Source: Primula veris
Taxonomy: Eukaryota; Streptophyta; Magnoliopsida; Ericales; Primulaceae
Direction: 5' to 3'
NCBI GenBank assembly: GCA_963682055.1
Contig: OY821742.1
Span: 25,508,060 to 25,572,059 of the forward strand
Length of the DNA: 64,000 bases
Made by a program: the position numbers and the translations under genes. Positions within the stretch are counted from its first letter, which is position 1, and every line of letters begins with the position of its first letter. Below the pieces are notes generated by a model that made no database searches, was not told the origin of the DNA, and was given only the letters and a program-made list of their open reading frames with translations. Positions 11,775 to 23,389 of this stretch are shown piece by piece.

Positions 11775-11822
11775 GTATACCGGAGTGCATGCGAAGTGAA
11801 TTATTATTGCACCCCCGTATAC
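11775..11822 (-). other. Stem-loop in ATH 3' non-coding region
   Basis: The segment 11775-11789 (GTATACCGGAGTGCA) and the segment 11808-11822 (TGCACCCCCGTATAC) pair at 13 of 15 positions around an 18-nt loop. It lies between pol and the 3' LTR. The function is unknown; a packaging or RNA-stability role is only a guess. Confidence 0.5.
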
Positions 11823-12414
11823 CTGCATTTTTGCATCGCTGGAGGCACTCAATTCATCAACTTTACCACTATACCATCACACCCAATGATGGATGCCACG
11901 TTCAAGGTTTATCTAATGCATGATCACGATATAAAATACTTAAGCAAATCATTTCATGTTTTTCTCCTTTCCTCACTTTTTTCTACTACCACCTTCTAAG
12001 CATAATAAATAAACAAATGGTAGTTCAATCAGTGTGCAATTCTTGGGTAAAAACTTATACGGAAAATTAGTAAGCTTTTATACAATTGCTAATTGTTTCT
12101 AAAAAATATATGATTATTCATTAAAACACACATAAAAAGTATCGTGAAACAATTCTATATAACCAGTCATAATATTTTATACTTTCATTAGGTTGTCCTT
12201 GATAACTTTAAAATTAGACTCACTGAAGTGTTGCATTTTAAGTTTTATTAAAAAGGAACTAGTTCATGTTTGGTTCATTTAAGATTAATCATTTAAGTAG
12301 AATTATTTTATTTTTAAATTTATTTGATTTAAAAGGCTCAATTTATTCTGAAAAAAGTTGTCGAGACAGACTATCAAAACTCTTAAATGTCATCGTTATG
12401 AAGCACTAACTCCT

Positions 12415-12884
12415 GGGTGTCTCAGCATTCGCTTACTCTACCTCCAGGTCACGAATTCAGTCCCATGAAAGGGGTTTACTCCATTCATACAAATATCTTA
12501 TTATTTTTATATAGTTCATATGCATTTATCAAGCAGGAGTGTCTCAACTTTCGCTTACTCTCCTCCTATGAAGCTTAGAAATCGTAGTAACACATCATCA
12601 GAAGCCTCCATCCCACACATTATGGGGTCGGCCACATTAAGTTATTTTTATTTTCAAAATTTTTTATTTTATTTTATTATCTAATACTATTTGATCATGA
12701 AAGTATTAGTTTTATACATACATTAAAAAAATATACATACATATATACCTATACGGAAAGAGATTACCCATTATGTGTTGCTTGCAGTCGAATTTTCTAA
12801 ACGTTCCCTCCATCTACAGACATGACATCTTGAGCAGGAACACATTTTGCGGAGTGTCTCAGCATCTTCGCTTACTCTACCTCC
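12415..12884 (+). repeat. Three dispersed copies of a ~31-bp motif, SINE-like context
   Basis: A motif of the form GTGTCTCAGCATTCGCTTAC followed by TCTACCTCC occurs near 12415-12445, 12536-12566 and 12851-12884. The first copy is followed by GGTCACGAATTCAGTCCC, which resembles the B box of tRNA-derived SINEs, and GGGGTCGGCCACAT appears near 12625. This could be the remains of SINE insertions in the ATH 3' region. I cannot define ends or target duplications. Confidence 0.4.
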
Positions 12885-12934
12885 AATAAATTCCCACTTC
12901 AGAAATCTATTACCTGTTAAAAGTCACATTTGTC

Positions 12935-13243
12935 TCATTTTTTCGCATTGTAGCCATTGTCGACTAACCTAAAACCGCCTCTGCAATTTGTTCTACCACA
13001 CTTATCGCATACATACATAAAGCTAGCTCTTCTTTTTCGAGCATATCCACTTTTACCGCTATATAAATTTCCTTGTAATTCCTTCTTCATCACCTCTTTA
13101 GCCTTGAACTGGATTACAGTACTAACATCCTTTGGGAGCAAACGTCGTATGCACATCGAAAATACCAATAACTGACCATCTATATGTATATTTCTCGGAC
13201 CATCTGCCATTAGAACTAAAGAGAAAATAGAAAATAAATACAT
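12935..13243 (-). CDS. Small hypothetical ORF with Cys cluster, ATH 3' region
   Basis: This is a 102-codon frame on the coding strand of ATH, lying between integrase and the 3' LTR, where some Athila elements carry an extra ORF. I do not recognise the protein. The first ~15 residues are hydrophobic (MYLFSIFSLVLMA). The middle is basic. Near the C-terminus there is a Cys cluster, CDKCGRTNCRGG, which could bind zinc. It has no clear envelope features beyond the short hydrophobic start. The frame is short and may be chance; a microsatellite (TA)n at 13253-13271 lies just upstream. Confidence 0.3.
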   Translation of the reverse strand: MYLFSIFSLVLMADGPRNIHIDGQLLVFSMCIRRLLPKDVSTVIQFKAKEVMKKELQGNLYSGKSGYARKRRASFMYVCDKCGRTNCRGGFRLVDNGYNAKK

Positions 13244-13472
13244 TAGTTTTTTAATATATATATATATATATATTTACATAAACTACTACTACTTCCTTCC
13301 CCCCCAACTAAAATCAACATTTTCCTCAATGTTTTACCAATTATATATGTTGGCTAAGGACATATCTTCATGTGAAAACACGGGTACTACTTTTCTTCCT
13401 ACTGTTTGAAGGTAAATGTATATAGTCCAAACAGTAGGTGGCAATATCGGACCATAATTGCTAGTTAAAATT

Positions 13473-14460
13473 TTAATTTTTATAAATTGGATCGGTCAAA
13501 CAGTCTGTTGTATCTTCCATTTTCGAATAAGTGAAAAATGGTTTTAATCGTTGGCCACTAACAGTGAATTTGTTTCCATTTTTTTGATTCTCAATTTCTA
13601 TCGCACCATAAGGAAATACTTTTATTACAATATAAGGACCGCTCCACTTTGTTCTAACTTTACCAGGAAACAAATGAAGTCTTGAGTTGTAAAGTAAAGC
13701 TTTGTCTAATGGTTGAAATTCTTTGCGGAGAATTGATTTATCGTGAAATAATTTCTGACATGCTTTTTCAGTTTTAGAATTCTTGTAAGCATCATTTCTT
13801 ATTTCTTCGTCATCTTACGTAGGTTTTCTGCGTCATCTTTTTGAAAATTTAGATTTTTAATTGCCCAAAACGCTTTATGCTCTAATTCTACAGGGAGATG
13901 ACATGCTTTTCCAAATACTAGACGATAAGGAGACATTCCTAAAATTATTTTGTATGTTGTACGATATGCTCAATGTGTATCTTTTAGTCGATTAGACCAA
14001 TCTTTCTTATCAGGATTTACTGTTTTTTCTAGAATTTGTTTTATCTATCTGTTTCCTAATTCAGCTTTTCCATTTGTTTGAGGGTGGTAAGTTGTGGAAA
14101 TTTTATGAGTAACACCATATTTTATTAAAATCCTTTTGAAGCATTCGATTGCAAAAATGTGTGCCATTATCACTAATTAAAGCTTATGGAACTCCAAACC
14201 GATAAATAATATTTTCCTTTAAAAAGTTTACTACAGTTTTGGCATCAGCATTTTTACAAGCAATTTCTTCTACCCACTTACTCACATAATCAACAGCAAC
14301 AAGTATGCAATTGTTTTAAATTGGTGTTAATGGCATCATATGTCTTCTAGACATTCCTCCTAATTTTTGGCATTTATCACAAGCTTTGCAAAATTCGTAA
14401 ATGTCTTTAAACATTGACGGCCAGCAAAATCCACTTTGTAAAAAATTTTCTGTAGTTTTC
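13473..14460 (-). pseudogene. ATH integrase remnant
   Basis: Reading leftward, the frame after RNase H contains a zinc-binding region (HSEACGGHF, then CKACDKCQKLGG) near 14500-14340. A core with VDYVSKWVE and ISDNGTHF follows near 14300-14150, and then heavily broken sequence. The last 66 codons (13673-13473) are open and encode the Athila-type integrase tail FPGKVRTKWSGPYIVIKVFP, PYGAIEIEN. Stops and frameshifts occur throughout the core, so it is not functional. The protein would normally insert the element DNA. Confidence 0.8.
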
Positions 14461-15180
14461 TTAAGATGAAAAATGACCACCACATGCTTCACTATGACAA
14501 AATCTAATGATACTATCTAATTCACTATCTGGTACACATTTTCTATAAATTTGGTCAGCGCAATATTTAAAAAGATAGGGATCATCCCAATAAAACTTTT
14601 TAACTTCATGCAAGAATTTTCTACGATCTTGTGCAGTGAAATGTGGAGGTAGTGTGTTTGTGACAAGAAAATTTTCAATATCTGCAAACCATGGTAGTTG
14701 TGAAACACTAAATAATTGTTCATCAGGAAAAGTGTCTCCTATTGATTTTCCATCATCTCTAAAATCATAAGTGAGTCTAGATAGATGGTCGGCAACTACA
14801 TTTTCTACTCCTTTTTTATCTTTTACTGATACATTAAATTCTTGTAATAAAAGTATCCAACGTAATTGTCTAGGCTTAGCATCTGAATTTGACATAAGGT
14901 ATTTAAGAGTATCATGGTCTGTAAATACTACTACTGAAGATCCTACCAAATATGAACGAAATTTATTTAAGGCAAATACTACTGCTAGCATTTCATTTTC
15001 TGTTGTTGAATAATTCATTTGGGCATTGTTAAGAGTTTTACTTGCATAGGAAATGGCATACGGTTTTTTATCTTTATGTTGTCCTAACACAGCTCCTATT
15101 GCATAATCACTAGCATCACACATAATTTCAAACGGAAGACTCCAATCAGGAGGTTTCATTATGGGCGCAGATCTTAACAT
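14461..15180 (-). pseudogene. ATH RNase H domain of pol
   Basis: A 239-codon open stretch is typical of gypsy RNase H. It has the first catalytic Asp in CDASDYAIGAVLGQ, a Glu in TENEMLAVVFAL, and FTDHDTLKYL in place of the usual D-H-K/A-L-K. VVADHLSRL follows, then the linker to integrase with the start of the zinc-binding region at its end (CHSEACGGHFSS). It would remove RNA from the RNA-DNA hybrid. The domain itself looks intact, but the flanking RT is separated by stops at 15181-15361. Confidence 0.83.
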
Positions 15181-15361
15181 ACTTTTTAAAATATCAAATG
15201 CCTTTTGGCATGCCTCATTTCAAATAAAAGGTATATCATTGTCTAGGAGATGACATAGTGGACGTGAAATAGTACTGAAATCTTTTATAAATCTCATATA
15301 GAAACCAGCATGTCCTAGAAATGATCTAATATATTTTACAGTTCGTGGTGGAGGTAATTTT

Positions 15362-16042
15362 TTAAATTAATTCTACTTTTGATTTATCTACTTCCATACC
15401 ATTAGAGGATATTACATGACCTAGTACGATTCCTTGATCTACCATAAAGTGACACTTTTCCCAATTAAGCACTAAGTTTGTTTCTTCACAACGAATAAGA
15501 ACTTTTTCAAGATTGGCTAAACATTGATCGAAATTATCACCAAAAATTGTAAAATTGTCCATAAATACCTCTAAATTTTTTTCGACCATGTCAATAAAGA
15601 GTGACATCATGCACCTTTGGAAGGTGGCATGAGCATTACATAGAACAAAAGGCATCCTTCGATATGCAAAAGTACCAAATGGATAAGTAAAAGTAGTTTT
15701 TTCTTGGTCTTCTAGGGAAATTTCAATTTGATTATATCCCGAATAACCATCAAGAAAACAGTAATAAGAATGACCAGCTACTCTATCAAGTACTTGGTCA
15801 AGGAATGGGAGTGGAAAATGATCTTTACGGGTTACAACAATTAACTTTCGGTAGTTAATGCACACGCGCCACCCGGTGGTGACACGTGTTGGTAGGAGTT
15901 CATCTTTTTCATTAGTTACAACTGTGACACCTGATTTTTTAGGAACTACTTGTGTTGGACTAACCCATTGGCTGTCTGAGATTGGGTAGATAATTCGAAC
16001 GCCTAGCATTTTAAGAACTTCTGATCGGACCACTTGCTTCAT
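15362..16042 (-). pseudogene. ATH reverse transcriptase, active site FMDN
   Basis: A 226-codon stretch shows the Athila RT motifs in order: SQWVSPTQVVPKKSG, GWRVCINYRKL, DHFPLPFLDQVLDR, FLDGYSGYNQI, YPFGTFAYRRMPF, then FMDN at residues 160-163, and WEKCHFMV, LGHVIS. In active elements the box is F/Y-M-D-D; here the codon for the second Asp is AAT at 15554-15556, which should abolish catalysis. MPFGLCNAPATF is also altered to MPFVLCNAHATF. The frame stops at both ends. Confidence 0.87.
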
Positions 16043-16123
16043 GTTAGGATTTAGTCTACGATGACGTTGCCTGGTTGGTTTTGCTTCTTCTTCTAATAAT
16101 ATTCTATGTACATATTAAAGGAC

Positions 16124-16627
16124 TTATACCATTAAATCTACAATTGACCAATCTATGGCTGACTTATGACTTTTTAATATATTTAGCAATTTTTTCTCCT
16201 TAATCGGCTCTAAGGATGAAGAAATTACGACATGGTAAGTTTTTTTTTCTCCTAGAAAAGTGTGCTTAAGTGTAGATGGTAATTGTTTTAGCTCTAACTT
16301 TGGTGGGATTTCACTAGAAGGTGATGGTTTTGATTCACTTGGTGGAAGTTCTTCAAAACGTGGTCTCCAATTTCCAATGGCAAATAATTCACTATTGTCT
16401 AAGCATGGTTGACATTCGGTAATATCATTCTCAAAATTCATTTCATCTTTCTCATTATTACTTTCCAACACACATTGTAAAAGATCTTCCATGATTGTTT
16501 TATCAAATGTGTTCTGGATTAGAGTATCTACACGAGTTACCTCATGGACAATTTCTTCTTCCAAGGGTTGTTTTAACACATTAAAAATATTTAATTCGGA
16601 AGTCATATTTCCAAACAATAAGTTCAT
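16124..16627 (-). pseudogene. ATH protease-RT linker segment of pol
   Basis: This 167-codon stretch holds the Athila-type connector between protease and RT: WRPRFEELPPSESKPSPS, PPKLELKQLPSTLKHTFLG, then HVVISSSLEPIKEKKLLNIL and HKSAIDWSIVDL. That last part leads into the RT fingers. It is acidic in its first half and has no catalytic residues. The stop after LMV and the broken sequence to 16043 separate it from the RT. Confidence 0.75.
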
Positions 16628-16647
16628 TATTCCATTTCGACAGTTAA

Positions 16648-17477
16648 TTAATGCATAGGTGTTGCTAGGAATGGTCGTCCTAAGATAATAAGAATATTTG
16701 ATTTAGGGTTGTACTCAGGATGCGTGTCTAGCACAATGAAGTCTACATGAAAGTAGAAATTCTCAACTTGGACCAATACATCCTCTATGATTCCTCTTGG
16801 AATTTTTATAGATCTATCAGCTAATTGTAATGTGACACGGGTTGGTTGTAATTCTTCTAATCCTAGTTGCTCATACACGGTATATGGCAACAGATTAACA
16901 CTAACACCTAGGTCCAGCAAAGCTTTTTCAATTTTATTGTTTCCAATAATACAAGAGATTGTTGGACAACCTGAATCTTTATATTTAGGAGGTGTTTTAT
17001 TTTGAAGAATTGCACTTACTTGTTCCATAAGAAATGCTTTCTTCTTAACATGATGATGTCTTTTAATAGTACACAACTCTTTTAAAAATTTGGCATATGA
17101 AGGGACTTGTTTAATTTCATCAAGAAGAGGAAGGTTTATCTTGACTTGTTTAAACATCTCATAAATATCATCATTATTACTTGACGGTATAGGTTTAGTC
17201 TTTGTGGAAAAGGTGCAGTGACTTTATATTTAGAATTTATTTTTATTGTTGGTGTCGTGTCCATTTCCATTTCTTTAGATTGATCTTTTGCATTTTCAAT
17301 TACTTTTATAGAATTAGTTTTATCGCTTCCATCTAAGACTGGAGGGTCAGTCAAGAAATTCAACGGAATTTCTTGAGACGATTTGTCTAGAGATTCTGAA
17401 ACAGTGGAATGAATAGTCTTATAAATTTTCTTACCACTTCTTAGAATTGTTATTGATTGCACTTGTTCATGGAGAGT
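16648..17477 (-). pseudogene. ATH protease with N-terminal flank, cut by G2
   Basis: The downstream part (17157-16648, 169 codons) has the retropepsin-like sequence ALLDLGVSVNLLPYTVYEQL, where the usual DLGA is DLGV, and later IILGRPFLAT. The upstream part (from 17477) has VQSITILRSGKKI, which matches the Athila gag-protease junction (AITLRSGK). The two overlap in different frames near 17136-17157, implying a frameshift. G2 inserted directly upstream, with the target duplication GGACT at 17478-17482. The rest of the junction lies at 27611 onward. Confidence 0.82.
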
Positions 17478-17482
17478 GGACT

Positions 17483-19284
17483 TGTCACGCCAGAAAATCC
17501 GCAAAACGCGAACATCAAGGCGTGACCTTTTGAACAAAAGGAAAAAGAACCTATTGGTACAAACTTTGACTTTTAAAATAAAATAACTTGCGAGCTAAAG
17601 GAACAATTAAAAGAATAAATAAAAATGTTTGCCAAACGTGGCTACAAGATGAGATGGTTTTAACAAAATTATATAAAAAGAAAACAAACGAATGTAATTT
17701 GCCCATAGGCTACAACCTCAAAAATAGTCTAAGTAAAAGAAAACGATTCAAAGAAGCCCCGAACCCATGCGATACCTTGCTAATGCTCATAACCAAACAC
17801 CTCAATCTATGATGTACCTCAAAGACAAAACTGTAACGGTGAGTCTCACGCACATACATAGACGGGACGGCACCACACAAGATACCGTCACTCCATCCCA
17901 TAAATGCAAGAACTCACAAACAACGTATAAAAAGAAATATAATAACATCCTACTACGAAATAAAATTAAGCAACTCCAACACACATCTATAACAAACATG
18001 GACCTCTCACGCCACTCGCCCCAGTCCGTAAGATGAGTCATTCCCTATACCCCTCGGCTCGTCTTATGTCCCCGGTATAGGAAGAGACATAGACCATTGC
18101 TAACAAATAAAATAACACACATGGACCTCTCATGCCACCTACCCTAGTCCGTAAGGTAGGTCATTCCCTATACCCCTCTGCTCGTCTTATGCCCCCGGTA
18201 TAGCAAGAGACATAGACCATTGCCAATAAATAAATATTTCAAGTGCATACTATGACCTCTTCACGCCACTCGCCCCAGTCCGTAAGACGAGTCATTCCCT
18301 ATACCCCTTGGCTCGTCTTATGTCCCCGGTATAGGAAGAGACATAGACCATTGCCAATAAAAAATAAATCACAAGGACTCGGCCAATAATATAAAACCAT
18401 TCAATTATCACATTCTCAAAATACTAACATTCTCAAATGTCACTTTAACGCCATTCAACAAAACACATAAGCAAAGATACTAGATTCACAACTAGCCAAA
18501 CAACTCCAACAACATAAAATCTTATTCAGGTATTTTAACAAACACATTGTATGCGTAAACTACAACTCATCTTTATTCAACAATAATTTACCCAATTTTA
18601 TCAACAACTATAATAACACCTAATCAATGCATAAAAACACACAAACCCATCCATATTCTCATTAATTCGAAATTAATATGTCTAAATTCTCAACTTCTCC
18701 AATTCAAATAAGTGAATTAAAAGTGCAATAAATAAAACTCAATTAACAATTTAAGAACATAATTGAAATAAAAGGAAACCCCCAAACTTTAAAATAAACG
18801 CAAGATCTAACTCTAACATACACCCTCGTCTAGTCTCAATGGATAACCCCCGTTATCTTAGTGCGTAGAGTAGATGCTTCCGGTAAGAACCCGCTAATGG
18901 TGGTTTCTTCTTCTTCTTCCTAGGGTTTGGAACCTCTCTTCTCTCTCTTTTCTCTCTTTGTTAGTGGGTGGTTTTAGGTTTACTGTTTGAAAGTGGGCTG
19001 AAAAGAGGTTTAGCAAACTGTTTTGAGAGAGTTTGGGGAAGCGAACTATTTGGTCCCCAAAGTTCTAAAAGTTAACTCTTAATCAAAATTATTTTTTTAC
19101 TGCTAAAAAATAACCAATATTTAGAAACAAGGTTATTGGGTCCTTTTTATTTATAAAATTAGTAACAAGGTTTAAAAATAAAGTTTTTCAGAAGAGTTTC
19201 GGTTTTTGGCTAAAAATTGTATAAAACGTTTTTGGATAGATTAAATCATAAATAAAACCATTTATGAAAATACGGGATGTTACA
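17483..19284 (-). repeat. G2 3' LTR (1802 bp)
   Basis: The ends are TG...CA and it is nearly identical to 25803-27605. The internal triple repeat spans about 17999-18355. One unit (18037-18061) has stem ACCTAC/GTAGGT. The others have ACTCG with TGAGT (18014-18038, one G-U pair) and ACTCG/CGAGT (18268-18292 by the same spacing). A second inverted repeat, CCTATACC/GGTATAGG, is in the first unit at 18044-18081. Confidence 0.95.
17999..18355 (-). repeat. G2 3' LTR triple tandem repeat with hairpins
   Basis: Three units start near 17999, 18122 and 18252. They are the counterparts of the G1 array, with the same order of stem types as in the 5' LTR of G2: ACTCG type, ACCTAC type, ACTCG type. In units 1 and 3 a further pairing, TAAGA(C/T)GAG with CTCGTCTTA downstream, could compete with the first stem. 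Confidence 0.88.
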
Positions 19285-19305
19285 ACTAACCCTCCTTAAA
19301 AAGAA
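19285..19305 (-). other. G2 polypurine tract
   Basis: On the minus strand AAGGAGGGTTAGT directly precedes the 3' LTR start. The segment 19306-19732 between it and the pol stop is non-coding 3' leader; it twice contains TTCGTCCCGAAATT on the plus strand (near 19305 and 19707). Confidence 0.65.
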
Positions 19306-19732
19306 TTTCGTCCCGAAATTCCATTTTCTCTCTAGAGAACTACTCCCAGAAATGATCAACTTTTATAAATAAGACCGTAAGAATTTAAACGTACAATTCT
19401 TGTCATAATCCAAGAAATAAAATACTCAGGGTACACAACTCCACCATCGATAACTCAAGTAAATGAAAAACATGTAAGAATCTCAAATAAAGTAACCACC
19501 TATACACAATATTTAATGGAATAAAAGACAACCATGTAAAACAAGCGGCTACAAAATAAAAGACGATAAAGTAAACTATGATGACATGCTTCTACCTCAA
19601 CAACTCCACAACGTCTACAGAACTCAAAATACGGCCTTTCTAATAAACTAAACTCTAATAAAATAAACTCCAAACTTTAGGCGTTACAACCCTTCCCCGT
19701 TAAAGAAATTTCGTCCCGAAATTAGAAAGCAT

Positions 19733-20272
19733 CTAAGGAAAAGTACCTAAAGAAAAGACGAGGTCATGATACTTCCTCTTCATCTCATCCTTGCGTTCCC
19801 AAGTTGCCTCCTCAGCCCCATGGTGTTTCCAAACTACCTTTACCATTCTAATCATTTTTTCTCAAAGTTCCTTCTCTTGCACATCGATAATCCTCATAGG
19901 TCCCACCTCGTAGGTCACATCCGCACTAACCTCAATGTCCTCAAAGTCCACCACGTGTGAAGGGTCGTGATGGTACTTTTTCAACATTGACACATGGAAC
20001 ACCGGGTGAACCCCTGCCAACTATGGTGGCAAGTCCAACCGGTATACAACTTCTCCAACTCGGTCCACGATATCAAATGGTCCGATAAATCTCGGCCTCA
20101 ACTTTACTTTAGAGCCAAACCTCATAATCTATTTCCTTGGCGAAACTTGCAAAAACACTCGATCCCCCTTTTCGAACTCCAAAGGTCTCCTCCTCTTATC
20201 TGCATAACTCGTTTGCCTACTCCGAGCCGTCTCAAGCCTTTGTCTAATTAACTTAATCTTTTATGTCGTTTC
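19733..20272 (-). pseudogene. G2 integrase tail and chromodomain
   Basis: In the same frame as the rest of pol this reads a GPF module ([19 protein letters not shown]), [12 protein letters not shown], then [16 protein letters not shown] and VTYEVGPMRIIDV. The final part is chromodomain-like (MVKVVWKHHGAEEATWE), and the natural-looking stop TAG is at 19733-19735. Such a domain directs chromovirus insertion to marked heterochromatin. At least four in-frame stops interrupt this part, one of them just before the chromodomain core (after VQEKEL). Assignment to the Tekay/Del clade comes from this tail and the integrase. Confidence 0.82.
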
Positions 20273-21699
20273 TCAAACCAATTGCGGTCCTAGCATTTCT
20301 GCTTCTCCCACCTCAATCCAACACACCGGAGACCTACACGGCCGCCCGTATAAAGCCTCGAAAGGTGTCATGCCAATACTAGCTTGAAAGCTATTATTAT
20401 ACACAAACTCAACTAACGGTAGATGGCTCTCCCAGCCTCCCTTGAAGTCATTCACACATTCGCGCAACATATCCTCTAGCACTTGGATAGTCCATTCCGA
20501 TTGTCCATCCATTTGGGGTTGGAATGCCATACTCATTGTCAACTTGGTCCCTAAGGCATTTTGGAATGCGCCCCAGAACCTCGACACAAACCTCGCATCT
20601 CGATCTGATACTATCGAAATCGGTACCCTATGAAGTCTAACAATTTCCTTCACATACTTTTGTCCTAAGATTTCCACCGAATTCGTCATCTTAATTGCAA
20701 TGAAGTGTGCGGATTTGGTCAAACGGTCGACTACAACCCACACAGCGTCATTCCCACTTACCGATTTAGGTAAGTTGGTCACAAAATACATTGCTATCAT
20801 TTCCCATTTCCATTCCGCCACCGATAAGGGTTAGAGCATACCCGCCGGCCTTTGGTGTTCTGCCTTCACTTGCTGGCAAGTTAGACACCTGCTAACATAT
20901 GAAGCTACATCTCGTTTCATTCCGGGCCACCGAAATTGTCTCTTCGCATCATGATACATTTTCGTCCTGCCGGGATAAATGGCTAATCGGGAGTGGTGAA
21001 ACTCCCTTAATACCTTGTTCCTGATGTTTTCCGTCACGTAAGTCCTTCCCTTAAATTGTAGTCCTCCATCGGTTCCTTTCGTCCAACCATCTAATCCTTC
21101 GCTCGAACTCATCTGTTTCTCATAGTTCTCCACTTTCTCGTCCCCATCTTGTGCTTCCAGAACCCTACTCACTAGTTCTGGTTGTACCACTATTGTGTAC
21201 AAGGTCCCCACATTAACATGCCCCAACTCCAAGTTGAACTCGTTCACTTTTCCCATCATCCTCCATTCCTCGATCGCCACATGCGCTAAGGTCGCATGGG
21301 ACTTTCGACTCAAAGCATCCGCCACTACATTGGCCTTTCCCGGGTGATAGTGCAAGTCGTAGTAATACTGTTCCAAATATTCCATCCATCGTCGTTGTCG
21401 CATATTTAGATCCCGTTGGGTAAAAATATACCCTAAGTTCTTGTGATTCGAGAACACTTCGAAATTTTCCCCGAACAGATAATGCCTCAACATCTTCAAC
21501 GTATGAACTATTGCCACTGGCTCTAGGTCATGTGTCGGATAGTTATTTTCGTGAACCTTTAGTTGTCGTGAATCATATGTGATAACATTTCCGTCTTGCA
21601 TCAAGACGCAACCCAAACCTTACTTCGAAGCATCGCAATACAATTGGTAACCCTTCCCCTGTTCGGGAAAAACTAGTATGGGGGAACTAGTCAACCGCT
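20273..21699 (-). pseudogene. G2 RNase H and integrase
   Basis: RNase H begins around YQLYCDASK, where a stop at 21620-21622 replaces Glu. The open stretch 21616-20831 carries VFSNHKNLG (Asp to Asn change in the FSDHK motif) and ADALSRK. The integrase zinc region follows (HHSRLAIYPG, with the second His changed to Tyr, then CLTCQQVK). After another stop near 20828, 20821-20273 holds the core: MYFVTNLP (first catalytic Asp changed to Tyr), SDRDARF and GQSEWT. Several residues needed for catalysis are lost, so it is inactive. Confidence 0.87.
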
Positions 21700-23389
21700 T
21701 CTTGAGCTCTAGGAAAACTTCCTCGCAAGCCTCACTCCACACGAACTTCACCCCTTTCTTGGTAAGGTGAGTCATTGGAGTTGCTAACTTCAAGAAATCC
21801 TTGACGAACCGTCGATAGTATCCCGCTAAACCCAAGAAATTCCGAATCTCGAACACATTTTTTGGTTGTGCCCATTTCAAAACCGCCTCGATTTTTGTCG
21901 CGTCCACCTTTACCCCTTCTTCCGAGATCACATGTCCAAGAAATTTCACCTCATTTAGCCAAAACTCACATTTGCTAAATTTTCCGTAAAGTTGGTGCTC
22001 TCTCAACGTGAGCAACGCTAAACGGAGATGCTACTCGTGTTCCTCTCTTGAACTCGAGTAAATCAAGATATTGTCGATGAAGACTACCACGAACTTCTCG
22101 AGATACTCCATAAAGATTCAGTTCATTAACTCCATAAATGCCGCCGGCGCATTAGTTAACCCAAATGGCATGACCACAAACTCATAGTGACCATACCGGG
22201 TCCTAAAGGCCATTTTTGAAATATCCTCATCCTTCACCCTCAATTGGTGATAGCCTGATCGCAAGTCGATTTTTGAAAAGAGCGTCGCTCCCTTCAGTTG
22301 GTCAAACAAATCGTCAATTCGAGGTAGTGGGTACTTACTCTTAATAGTCACCCTATTTAACTTCCGATAGTCAATGCACATCCTCATTGATCCATCCTTC
22401 TTTTGCACAAATAAGGCCGGTGCCGCACATGGTGACGTACTCCGCCTAATAAACCCCTTCTCCAATAGTTCCTATAACTGCTTACTTAACTCTTTTAACT
22501 CTACCGGTGCCAAACGGTACGGGGAAATGGCTATGGGTGCCGTTCCCGGTACCAAGTCGATTGAAAAATCTAACCCTCTCTTCGGTCGTAACTCCGATAG
22601 ATCCTTCGGAAACATATCTCTAAAATCGTTCACTACGCTTGGCCACATTTCCACTTCCTCGTCGTTATCCACTATCGAGAGACTAGCCAAAAGACAAGAC
22701 AGGTTGCCCACAACCCGCTTGGAATAAAAAGGAATAGAAGAAAGGGTAGAGTCCCTTTCCCCATGAAAAAACACCTCATCTCCGGATGAAGTTGTAAGGA
22801 TAACTTTTCGTTGAACACAATCGATGAAAGAGTTTAAATGAACCAACCACTCCATTCCAAGTATCACGTCAAACCCCAACATCTCTATAACAACTAAATC
22901 AAATATAAATACGTGGTCCGCGACCACCATCTCACAAGACCGAAACACTCGGTCCAACACAACTCGACCCCTAACAGGAGACTCTTCAACAATCGGCTTC
23001 TCTAGAACCCCAATTTCTAATGACAAAGACTCAACTAGATGCCTAGCTATAAAAGAACGCGAAGCCTCCGTATCGAAAAGCACATGTGCCCAAGATGAGC
23101 ACATAAGAACCATACCTTGTACATTTACCGGGTCTCCTTGGTTTGGCACCTGTGGCAATGCAAATAGATGAACTTGAGCTGGTGGGTTTCCTTGCGGTCC
23201 TCGATTTCCCCCATGATTTCCTCGATTCCCCATGCCTTGATGGCCTCCTCTATAATTCCCACGGTTTCCCCCTCCTTGGTGGTTACCTCGAAACCCTCCC
23301 CCTTGGTTCCCAGGTAATTGGTGTGGTGGTACGAATTCTGGTCCTCTTGGTGGTGGTGGTGGCAACCTAGGTTGGTTAAAAGGCATGTT
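21700..23389 (-). pseudogene. G2 protease and reverse transcriptase
   Basis: The protease active site reads FDTEAS instead of FDTGAS. The RT keeps [25 protein letters not shown] and MPFGLTNAP. Its catalytic box reads FIDN: the second Asp is Asn (codon AAT at 22070-22072). In-frame stops are at 22472-22474, 22118-22120 and near 22030. The frame matches that of gag and integrase, so decay has come from point changes rather than indels. G1 shows the intact versions of all these sites. Confidence 0.88.

Noticed and set aside
13253..13271. (TA)n run as a regulatory site
   Set aside because: It is a simple microsatellite; similar runs occur near 29155 and 47560.
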